Assembly: GCA_029547805.1 (NCBI GenBank)
Contig: JAKPOP010000032.1
Coordinates: 1-64,000, forward strand
DNA: 64,000 nucleotides
Direction of reading: 5' to 3'
From: Deltaproteobacteria bacterium
Lineage (GTDB): Bacteria > Myxococcota_A > UBA9042 > DTJE01
The position numbers were made by a program, and so were the translations under genes. Under the pieces are notes generated by a model. It saw only the letters and a program-made list of their open reading frames with translations, made no database searches and was not told where the DNA came from. Of the stretch, positions 15,749 to 23,242 are shown in pieces. Within the stretch, counting starts at the first letter, position 1, and the number at the start of each line of letters is the position of its first letter.

Positions 15749-16669
15749 TCACGGGGGGGCCGCGGACGAGGGCACCTGGGAGAGAAGCAGCCCTCGCCGG
15801 GAGGCGACCAGGGGGGCGACGAACTCCCGGAAACGGGCCGTCCGTTCCTCCAGGGGCACCCGGAGCACCGGCTCGATCCCGAGGTCCGGGTCCAGGGCAT
15901 CCTCCCGGATGTCCAGGAAGTCCAGGCCGTGGAACTCGATGTGCACGAACGGCAGATTTCGGGCCCCGTTCCAGGGATGCCGCGCCAGGAATCCCCCCAG
16001 GGCCAGGTTCGTGCCGATGAGCGGCAGGCGCAGCCATCCGGCGGCGGTCATCGGGATCTCCCAGACCCCACCGGCCTCCTCGGGCCACCGGAACGGGGTC
16101 CGGGGACGGGCCAGGAAGTCCCGGGCCCGTCCCGTGATGGACCTGCTGGGACGGCCACGGAGGGCCATCCAGGCCACGACCGAGGCCCGGGCGGCCCAGT
16201 ACATCGGGGCCGGGAGGATCGAGGAATCCCAGGCGTGTCCCGCTGCCGCGACCTCTCGGAGGAGGGCCGGCGTCAGGTTGTACCCCGGGCCCCGGAACCC
16301 CCGGGCCTCCACTCCCAGGGCCTCCTGGATCCGGGATCGGGCCTCCCGGACCTCCCGGGCCATGACCTCCCGGGGCTGGCGGGAGAGGTCGTAGCGGTGG
16401 GTCAGGCTGTGGGAGGCGATTTCGTGGCCGCGGGAGACCGCCTCCCGGAGCGCCTCCAGGGCCCCTTCGACCCGCTGCAGGTCCTCGGCGATCACGAAGA
16501 GGGTCGTCGGAATGCCCAGGTCCTCCGCGAACTGCAGGAAGCGAGGGACGGCCCGTTCGAAGAGGCGGTCATCCTCCCCGGCGGGCCCCGGCGGAAGGGC
16601 GTGGATGGCCCGATAATGGCGCAGGTCGTCCAGGTCGATGGAGAGGCACAGGTCCGCCGGGGGCGTCAC
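15749..16669 (-). CDS. Polysaccharide deacetylase family protein
   Basis: 306 residues. NodB-type motifs: LCLSIDLDD (motif 1, metal/catalytic Asp) and HEIASHSLTH (motif 2, two metal His), followed by RGFRGPGYN (motif 3) and HIEFHGLDF near the end. Members remove N-acetyl or formyl groups from sugars in polysaccharides or lipid-linked sugars. The start is GTG 16,669, overlapping the stop of the glycosyltransferase gene as GTGA, so it is translated together with it. With the glycosyltransferase and the UGM-like oxidoreductase it forms a sugar-modification operon. No signal peptide: probably cytoplasmic, acting on a lipid-linked precursor. Confidence 0.85.
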   Translation of the reverse strand: MTPPADLCLSIDLDDLRHYRAIHALPPGPAGEDDRLFERAVPRFLQFAEDLGIPTTLFVIAEDLQRVEGALEALREAVSRGHEIASHSLTHRYDLSRQPREVMAREVREARSRIQEALGVEARGFRGPGYNLTPALLREVAAAGHAWDSSILPAPMYWAARASVVAWMALRGRPSRSITGRARDFLARPRTPFRWPEEAGGVWEIPMTAAGWLRLPLIGTNLALGGFLARHPWNGARNLPFVHIEFHGLDFLDIREDALDPDLGIEPVLRVPLEERTARFREFVAPLVASRRGLLLSQVPSSAAPP

Positions 16670-17403
16670 GCGGGCCTCCCGAGGCGGATCACGACGAAGA
16701 GGCGCCAGAGGTTGCGCAGGACGTTCGGGACACGCCGGAACAGGTTGATGGACGGGGGCCGCTTCTCGACGATGGTGACCGGAATCTCCCGGACCCGGAC
16801 CTCCCGCTCGGCCCGGATGACCAGTTCGCTGGCGAAGAGGTCCTTTTCGACGATGCACCGCTGCACGACCGGCATCAGCCGGTCCCGCCGGAAGGCCTTC
16901 AGCCCGTGGGTGTCCGTGCCATGGAAGCCCACGATCACCCGCAGCAGCAGGTTCAGCACCCGCGTCGCCAGGCGACGGACGAACGGGCGGCGGTCCCGGG
17001 CCTCGGGATGGCGCTTGCTGCCGACCACCATGTCCGCCTGGTCGGCCATCAGGATCTCCAGGGCCCGCTGGTAGAAGTCCACGTCGCAGATGTCGATCTC
17101 GTCGCAGAAGACGTGGAAGCCCCGGGCCTCCTCGATGCCCCGTCGCAGGGCCCGGCCGTAGTTGGGTTCGGGGGTGTGGATCACCCGGAGGTTCCGGTGC
17201 CGCTCGGCCAGTTCCCGGGCGATCTCGAGCGTCCGGTCCCGGCTGCCGTTCTCCGAGAGGATCACCTCCCAGGTGACCGGCATCTCCCGCTGGAGCCGGG
17301 CCACCAGGTCGTTCACCGCGGTGGCCAGCAGGCGCTCCTCGTTGAAGACCGGGATCACGATCGTGACGTGGAAGCGGGGCGGTTCGACGTGGTCCGAGGC
17401 CAT
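16666..17403 (-). CDS. Family 2 glycosyltransferase (polyprenyl-phosphate sugar transferase-like)
   Basis: 245 residues. GT-A fold start VTIVIPVFNEERLL, then a SENGSRDRT nucleotide-binding stretch. In place of the usual D-x-D the sequence reads FCDEIDICDVDF, which keeps acidic residues. The C-terminal basic segment RRVPNVLRNLWRLFVV could associate with the membrane. It resembles dolichol-phosphate-mannose-synthase-like enzymes, which transfer a sugar to a polyprenyl carrier. Start ATG 17,403. It sits between the UGM-like gene (7 bases away) and the deacetylase (overlap). Confidence 0.85.
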   Translation of the reverse strand: MASDHVEPPRFHVTIVIPVFNEERLLATAVNDLVARLQREMPVTWEVILSENGSRDRTLEIARELAERHRNLRVIHTPEPNYGRALRRGIEEARGFHVFCDEIDICDVDFYQRALEILMADQADMVVGSKRHPEARDRRPFVRRLATRVLNLLLRVIVGFHGTDTHGLKAFRRDRLMPVVQRCIVEKDLFASELVIRAEREVRVREIPVTIVEKRPPSINLFRRVPNVLRNLWRLFVVIRLGRPA

Positions 17404-17410
17404 GGTCCGC

Positions 17411-18724
17411 TCACCTCTCTGCGGGGGTCTCCAGGGCCTCCGCGGTTCGAATGCCGTCCAGGATGGCATCCTCCATCGAGTTGTAGGTCCAGCCACCGTA
17501 GCGGCCGATGGAGTGGACGCCCCGGCGCCGCAGGGCCTCCAGGATCCGCTCCCGGTCGCGGGAACAGTGCCGGTCGAAGATCACGTAGCCCCAGGGGTGG
17601 CGTCGGAAGGCCGCGAAGAGGACCTGACGGTCGGACTGGATCGTCCCGATCTCCTTCAGGAAGTCCACCAGGGCCCGCAGGATGTCCCCCTCGGGGAGGT
17701 CCTGATCGTTGGCGATCTCCACGTAGAGGGAGGACGTTCCGGCCGGGGCCAGCGAGGGCACCGCGTTGCTGGCCGACCCGACCCGATAGAAGGGGTATCG
17801 GCCTTCCGGCAGGTAGATCCAGTGGCGCCCATCCAGGGGCCGTTCGACATCGAGGGCCACGTTGATGTATCGCAGCGGCGAACACCGGAGGCGCGCCGCC
17901 GCCTGACGCATCGACGGGGGCGCATCCTCGCAGAGGGCCACCAGGTCCGGCAACGCCAGCGTCGAGACCAGGGACTCGTAACGCAGGCGCTGATCCCCGA
18001 ACTCCACCTCCCGACGCCCCAGGTGGATGCGTCGCGGGCGGGTGTTCAGGCAGAAGCGACCCGGGTCCAGCCGGCGATAGAAGGCTCGGGCCAGGGTCTC
18101 GATTCCCCCCTCGGCGGGGTACAGAAAGGTCGCGTTGTAGCCCATCGCCTCCCGGGACAGCCCCAGGGCGCCGTCGATCACCTGGCGGATGTCCGGAATG
18201 GGGACGAAGCGCTGGGTCCACTCGGCGGTCACCTCCGAGGGGGGCACCCCCCAGAGTTTCGTGTTGTACGGGACGATGAAGTGCCGGGCAATTCCCTCCC
18301 CGAAGTGGACCCGGGCGTACTCCTCGAAGTTCCGGGGCCTGGGGGCCCTGCCTGCCGCCCGGGCCACCGCCGCCTCGACGGCCCCCTGGAGGCACTCCCG
18401 CAGGACCTCCGCCGGCAGCCCGTGGAGATTCGCCTGGAAGGGGTAGAGGGTGAACACCCCATGGGACCAGATGGCCGCCTGCCGCACCACGGGCACCAGC
18501 CCGCCGGGAAGGAGGTCCGCCACCAGGGCCTTCACCCGGTCATCCCGGAGGTGCAGCCAGTGGCCGGTGTGGTTGAACAGGAACCCGTCCAGGTCCTCGG
18601 TGCGCGTCAGGCCGCCCGGGCGACCCTCGCGCTCCAGCACGATCCAGTCCCCATGACGAAGGTGCAGGGCCGTGGAGAGCCCTGACAGACCGGCCCCGAG
18701 GATCACGCACCGGACTTGCTCCAT
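17411..18724 (-). CDS. FAD-dependent UDP-galactopyranose mutase-like / protoporphyrinogen-oxidase-like protein
   Basis: 437 residues. The FAD-binding Rossmann motif GAGLSGLSTA lies at residues 10-19, and YNTKLWGVPPSEVTAEW resembles the UDP-galactopyranose mutase signature; the C-terminal RYGGWTYNSMEDAI is the second FAD-contacting part. UGM-like members rearrange or oxidise nucleotide sugars, and the glycosyltransferase and deacetylase encoded downstream suggest a sugar substrate rather than porphyrin. First gene of the operon, with a promoter at 18,756-18,785. Confidence 0.8.
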   Translation of the reverse strand: MEQVRCVILGAGLSGLSTALHLRHGDWIVLEREGRPGGLTRTEDLDGFLFNHTGHWLHLRDDRVKALVADLLPGGLVPVVRQAAIWSHGVFTLYPFQANLHGLPAEVLRECLQGAVEAAVARAAGRAPRPRNFEEYARVHFGEGIARHFIVPYNTKLWGVPPSEVTAEWTQRFVPIPDIRQVIDGALGLSREAMGYNATFLYPAEGGIETLARAFYRRLDPGRFCLNTRPRRIHLGRREVEFGDQRLRYESLVSTLALPDLVALCEDAPPSMRQAAARLRCSPLRYINVALDVERPLDGRHWIYLPEGRYPFYRVGSASNAVPSLAPAGTSSLYVEIANDQDLPEGDILRALVDFLKEIGTIQSDRQVLFAAFRRHPWGYVIFDRHCSRDRERILEALRRRGVHSIGRYGGWTYNSMEDAILDGIRTAEALETPAER

Positions 18725-18755
18725 GGCCCCTGCCGCCCCCGGGGAAAGGCGCGAA

Positions 18756-18785
18756 AAACTAGCGCATCCGTCCAGTTGGTGTCAA
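18756..18785 (-). promoter_or_regulatory. Sigma-70-like promoter for the UGM-like/GT/deacetylase operon
   Basis: Reverse strand: -35 TTGACA (18,785-18,780), 18-bp spacer, -10 TAGTTT (18,761-18,756), about 25 bases before the first ATG. The -10 is imperfect. The -35 overlaps a short dyad (tggtg/cacca, 18,777-18,790). Confidence 0.45.
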
Positions 18786-18958
18786 CACCACCGCACGGTT
18801 CCTGCGGCGTCTGCCGGGCCCTGCCTGCCCCAAGCGGGGCCCTCGGGAGGCTGGCCGCAGGATGCGGGTCCCATGGTTGGCATCCTCCTTCTCGGGGAAG
18901 AGAATATTCCCGAGGGGCCTCTCGTCGGAACGACGGCGATGTGCCCGGGAGGTGCGCC

Positions 18959-20965
18959 ATGAACAGGGTCGCCTGGCTGGTCTTCGGGATGTCGTGCCTG
19001 GTCGGGGGATCGGCCTTGGCACAGGAGGTCCGGATCATCTCCATCGACGGGAAGTTCCTGGACGGCCCCCCGGGGTCCGTCGAGGTCTGGCCGGGACAGG
19101 TGGTGAGCCTGGTGGCCGACGAGGTCTTCCGGGACCGGGAGGGGGCCCTGGACTACGCCTATCGCCCCGTGGAGGACTTCCTGTGGCTGGCCCGGGACGG
19201 GTCCTCGGCGGCGTGCGACCCCCGGACCGACTGTCGCCGGGACACGAACTTCGAGGTGACCGACTACGGGGTCAACTACTACGTTCCCCGGAGCGGCCCC
19301 CGAAACATCCGGATCGAGGTCCGGGCCCGGGAAGGGGGAGGGTCCGACTCGGTGGTGCTCCAGCGGGTCGACCGGGCCGGGGCCTACGAGGACCGGCTCA
19401 CGGGCCTGGGCTGGTGGACCTGGATCGGCGACGAGAGGGTCTTCATCCCCTATGCCTACGTGGACGACTGGGACCCCTACACCCGCGGCTACTGGTACTG
19501 GACCACCTTCGGATGGACCTGGTACTCCTACGACCCCTGGGGCCCCGTCACGGACCACTACGGCCACTGGCGACACCACCGGGTCTATGGCTGGGTCTGG
19601 ATCCCGGACCCCCTGTGGGTCTGGCGCCCGGCCGTGGTGACCTTCTTCTTCGTCGGGGACTTCCTGGGGTGGTGGCCCTACGACTCGGGATGGCATCATG
19701 GGTACCGGCGCGGGTACGCCAACGGCTACGACGACGGCTACTGGGCCGGCTACTGGGCCGGGCGGCGGGATGGCCGGCGGGAGGGACGAAGGTACCATGG
19801 GGCCGTGATGGTTCGCCAGGACGAGTTCTACACCCCCGGCAGGCATCCGTCGCCTCCGGCCCGGGGCGGTCGGGGTGCACCGGCGAGCCGGGAACCGGTG
19901 GACCTCTCGAAGCGGCTGATCCGGGACCCGGGACAGGTCGGTCAGATGATGGAGAGCGCCGTCCAGAGGGGTGCGGTGGGGCCGGTGCCCGGTGGCGGCA
20001 AGGACCCGGCGGCGGGCAGGGCCTTCCTGGCCCGGCGGACCGGCATCGAACCCCAGGAAGTGCCTCTCAAACGGGTCTCGGTGGGGGAGGGCCGGGAGGT
20101 CCGACAGGGCTTCGAGCCGGTCCGGCCGGTCTTCGAGGCGCCTGCCGAGTATCGGGACCTCTCCCGGACCATCCGCCAGAAGGTCGGAGGCGAGGGGGAG
20201 GGGCGAACTGGAATTCGGGCCTCCCTGGCCGACTCGGTGGTCCGGACTGCCGCTCGGCCCGAGCGGAGCCGTCCAGACCGCGGCGTGGCGATGCCGCCGA
20301 CCCAGGTGGGGGAGGGCCGGCAGGTGCTGCGGCGCTGGGCCCCCCGGGACCTCGACGGTGGCGGTGCGGTGCGGGTGGACCCCCGCCGGGAGGCCGCCCC
20401 CCCGGAGGTCCGGCCTGGACCGGAGCGTCCTGAACGGCGCGTTCCCATGGGGGATCGGGGCGTCGAGACCCCCTCTCCCCGGCCCGTTCCGAGGCCGAGG
20501 CCCACCTGGACCGACTCGGAGGTACAGGAGCGGCAGGTCCCGGAACGGGTCGGCCGTCCCGCCGATCCCGAGGTCTCCCCCTGGCGGCCCACCCCGTCTC
20601 CCGAGGTGCGGCGGGAGGTGCCGGAGCGCTCGGTCCCGCGTCCGTCGGAGATCCGGCGGGAGGTGCCGGAGCGCGCGGCCCCGCGTCCGTCGGAGATGCG
20701 GCGGGAGGTGCCGGAACGCTCGGTTCCGCGTCCGTCGGAGATGCGGCGGGAGGTGCCGGAACGCCCGGCTCCGCGTCCGTCGGAGATGCGGCGGGAGGTG
20801 CCCGATCGGACCGAGACCCCGACTCGATCCATCGGTCCCTCGTTCCGGCCTTCACCGGCCCCCTCTTCCGGTTCCCAGTCGGCTCCTCCGCCGACCTATG
20901 TTCCGCCGCGGCCCCGGGACTCGGGGCGAGGCCTCCCCGGACGATCCGGGCCGTTCCGCCGCTAG
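18959..20965 (+). CDS. Secreted YxW-rich (DUF6600-like) protein with Pro/Arg/Glu repeat tail
   Basis: 668 residues. The signal peptide ends at SALAQ (about residue 21). The central region (about 165-285) is extremely rich in Trp and Tyr, including the DUF6600-type pattern YGHWRHHRVYGWVWIPD and a YANGYDDGYWAGYWAG run. The second half is low-complexity, Pro/Arg/Glu-rich, and ends in about 4.5 copies of a 15-residue repeat (RREVPERxxPRPSEx). Such proteins are envelope-associated in Gram-negative bacteria, function unknown. Start ATG 18,959 has gggaggtg upstream. The next gene on the strand is the Ser/Thr kinase. Confidence 0.8.
   Translation: MNRVAWLVFGMSCLVGGSALAQEVRIISIDGKFLDGPPGSVEVWPGQVVSLVADEVFRDREGALDYAYRPVEDFLWLARDGSSAACDPRTDCRRDTNFEVTDYGVNYYVPRSGPRNIRIEVRAREGGGSDSVVLQRVDRAGAYEDRLTGLGWWTWIGDERVFIPYAYVDDWDPYTRGYWYWTTFGWTWYSYDPWGPVTDHYGHWRHHRVYGWVWIPDPLWVWRPAVVTFFFVGDFLGWWPYDSGWHHGYRRGYANGYDDGYWAGYWAGRRDGRREGRRYHGAVMVRQDEFYTPGRHPSPPARGGRGAPASREPVDLSKRLIRDPGQVGQMMESAVQRGAVGPVPGGGKDPAAGRAFLARRTGIEPQEVPLKRVSVGEGREVRQGFEPVRPVFEAPAEYRDLSRTIRQKVGGEGEGRTGIRASLADSVVRTAARPERSRPDRGVAMPPTQVGEGRQVLRRWAPRDLDGGGAVRVDPRREAAPPEVRPGPERPERRVPMGDRGVETPSPRPVPRPRPTWTDSEVQERQVPERVGRPADPEVSPWRPTPSPEVRREVPERSVPRPSEIRREVPERAAPRPSEMRREVPERSVPRPSEMRREVPERPAPRPSEMRREVPDRTETPTRSIGPSFRPSPAPSSGSQSAPPPTYVPPRPRDSGRGLPGRSGPFRR
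20609..20812 (+). repeat. 45-bp in-frame tandem repeat
   Basis: Units at 20,609-20,653, 20,654-20,698, 20,699-20,743 and 20,744-20,788 plus a partial fifth. Each encodes RREVPERxxPRPSE plus I or M. Units differ by a few bases, mostly at the two variable residues, and the DNA is close to identical elsewhere. Confidence 0.92.
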
Positions 20966-21109
20966 GAACGGCTCCTTCCCTCCCGGGCGCCCGGCCCTGC
21001 GAACGCCGCGACACAGGAGATGCGGGACCGGTGGGGCTTCGGTGATTCCGAGGGGGCTTTTCCCGACGGGTGGTGGTAGTATCATGCCTCGCCGGTGTTC
21101 GGTGACGGG

Positions 21110-23143
21110 ATGAACGGCACCCAGCCCCAGGTCTTCGGGAAGTACCTGCTGATCCGCCGGATCGCCGTCGGGGGCATGGCCGAGATCTTCCTGGCCAAGG
21201 TCCAGGGGGCACAGGGCTTCCAGCGCGACGTGGTGATCAAGCGCATCCTGCCGACCTATTCCGAGGACGAGGCCTTCGTCACGATGTTCATCGACGAGGC
21301 CCGGATCGCCGCTCGGCTGCACCATCCGAACATCGTCCAGATCTACGACTTCGACCGGTGCGATGACTTCTACTACATCGCGATGGAGTACGTGAACGGT
21401 CGGGACCTCCGAAAGGTGCTGGACCGGGGAATCAAGTCGGGCAAGCGGATCACGCCGGTCCGGACCGCCCAGATCCTGGCGGACATCGCTGCCGGGCTGA
21501 AGCATGCCCACGAGGCGACCAGCGACGACGGACAGCCCCTCAACATCGTCCACCGGGACGTGAGTCCCCACAACATCATGCTGGCCTTCAGCGGGGAGGC
21601 CAAGATCCTCGATTTCGGGATCGCGAAGGCGGCCGCTCGCTCCACCAGGACCCGGGCCGGCACCGTGAAGGGCAAGTGCTCCTACATGTCCCCAGAGCAG
21701 GCCCGGGGCCGGCCCCTGGACGGGCGGTCGGACCTCTTCGCCCTGTGCGCCATCGGCTGGGAGATGCTCACGGCACGGAAGCTCTTCCAGGGGGAGTCGG
21801 ACTTCGAGATCCTGAACCACGTGATGAGCCAGGAGGTTCCGGCGCCGTCCTCCCTGAATCGGGAGGTGCCCCCGGAACTGGACGCGATCCTGCTCCGGGG
21901 GCTCGAGCGGGACCTGGATCGGCGATACCCCGACATGGCGACGCTGGAACGGGAACTCCGGAACTTCATCTTCCGGAACGCCCGGGGTCTCGACGAGGTG
22001 GCGGTGGGGCCCTATCTGCAGGACCTCTTCGCGGAGGAACTGGACCGGGGGACCTCGACCCAGGTTCCTCTGACCCCCTCGCCGCAGGCGACGAGGACCC
22101 CCGAGCCCGGGCGCGCCACCCGGACCCCGGAACCCGCCCCGGAGCCCGTCGCGCCACCGCCGGCGGCCGTCCCCGAGCCGACGGACGGACCACCGTCTCA
22201 GCCGACCTCCGCCCCGGTTTCGGACCGGGCGGCCGGGTCCTCGGAGATCCACCGCAGCAACACGCTCCCGTTGGACGAGCAGGAGATCGCCGCCTACCTG
22301 CAGCAGAATGCCCGGAAGCGCCCGGTGCCGCCGCCGGCGGAGGCCCGCCCGGCGCCGGTGGAGGCCGGCGATCGGGGAACGGGTGTCCGGGGTCGGTCGC
22401 GGGCGGTCCTGTGGGGGTTGCTGGCCGCGCTGCTGGCCGGAGGCCTGGGGTGGTGGTGGGTCGCCCGGGACCGGGGACCCGGGGAGGCCCCCGGGACGCC
22501 GGGTTCTCCTGCCGTGGCTCCTGCGGTTGTGGGTGCCTCGGCCGATGCCGGGGGGCCGCCTCCCCCGGAGCCGCCTCGGACTGCGGATCGGGAGCCCGCA
22601 CCTCCTCCCGGTCCGGAACCCGCGAGTCCCCGGAACGCCCCGGTCCCGGAGGTCCCGGGGGTCTCGGAGATCGCGATCCGGGGACTGCCTCCAAAGGCCT
22701 CGGTCCAGATCGACGGGAAGCCCGTGACGGTCGATGCCCAGGGGGCGGTTCGGGGCGAGTGGAAGTCCGGGGCCCTGGCGGTCATCGAGGTGACCGCCGC
22801 CGGCTTCGCTCCCTGGCGCCAGGAGGTGCCCCTGGTGGCCCCTCGAACCGAGGTGACGGCCCGGATGGAGAAGGCCGCCCCGGCCCGGGTGCGGACCGAG
22901 ACGGTGGAGAAGAAGGCTCCCCCCCCACCGGCTGCCCGGGCGACGGGCCGGGTCTCCATCAATGCGAAGCCCTGGGCCGACGTCTACTGGAAGGGGCGCA
23001 AGATCGGCACGACGCCGATCCGCCACTTCGAGGTCCCCGTCGGGCGCCAGGTCTTCGTGCTGCGGAACCAGACCGCCTCGATGGAACTGGTGATCGATGT
23101 GGAGGAGAACGCCGAGGTCTCCCGCCTGGTCGAGCTCCGCTGA
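21110..23143 (+). CDS. Membrane-anchored serine/threonine protein kinase with PEGA-like C-terminus
   Basis: 677 residues. Kinase domain at 10-275: glycine loop AVGGMAEIFLAK, Lys44, catalytic HRD at 148-150, DFG at 168-170 and SPEQARG after the activation loop. A Pro-rich linker (about 315-430), one membrane segment (about 430-450) and two PEGA-like beta domains (about 520-590 and 605-675) follow. This resembles PknB-type myxobacterial kinases. ATG 21,110 is preferred over GTG 21,095; a TATCAT -10-like box lies at 21,080-21,085. The extracytoplasmic PEGA-like part may sense a surface ligand. Confidence 0.93.
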   Translation: MNGTQPQVFGKYLLIRRIAVGGMAEIFLAKVQGAQGFQRDVVIKRILPTYSEDEAFVTMFIDEARIAARLHHPNIVQIYDFDRCDDFYYIAMEYVNGRDLRKVLDRGIKSGKRITPVRTAQILADIAAGLKHAHEATSDDGQPLNIVHRDVSPHNIMLAFSGEAKILDFGIAKAAARSTRTRAGTVKGKCSYMSPEQARGRPLDGRSDLFALCAIGWEMLTARKLFQGESDFEILNHVMSQEVPAPSSLNREVPPELDAILLRGLERDLDRRYPDMATLERELRNFIFRNARGLDEVAVGPYLQDLFAEELDRGTSTQVPLTPSPQATRTPEPGRATRTPEPAPEPVAPPPAAVPEPTDGPPSQPTSAPVSDRAAGSSEIHRSNTLPLDEQEIAAYLQQNARKRPVPPPAEARPAPVEAGDRGTGVRGRSRAVLWGLLAALLAGGLGWWWVARDRGPGEAPGTPGSPAVAPAVVGASADAGGPPPPEPPRTADREPAPPPGPEPASPRNAPVPEVPGVSEIAIRGLPPKASVQIDGKPVTVDAQGAVRGEWKSGALAVIEVTAAGFAPWRQEVPLVAPRTEVTARMEKAAPARVRTETVEKKAPPPPAARATGRVSINAKPWADVYWKGRKIGTTPIRHFEVPVGRQVFVLRNQTASMELVIDVEENAEVSRLVELR

Positions 23144-23208
23144 CCTCCCGACCCTCCGACCCTCCGACCCTCGGAACCCTCCTCGTGGCTTCCTGCGGCC
23201 CTGCTTCC

Positions 23209-23214
23209 TATAAT
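23209..23214 (+). promoter_or_regulatory. -10 box (TATAAT) before the caspase-like lipoprotein gene
   Basis: A perfect TATAAT 29 bases before the ATG at 23,243, rare in such GC-rich DNA. No good -35 box is seen at 16-18 bp. Just upstream, after the kinase stop, are three tandem copies of an 8-bp unit (gaccctcc). Confidence 0.45.
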
Positions 23215-23242
23215 GGGGGCGGCGAGGGGAAAGGACACCACG

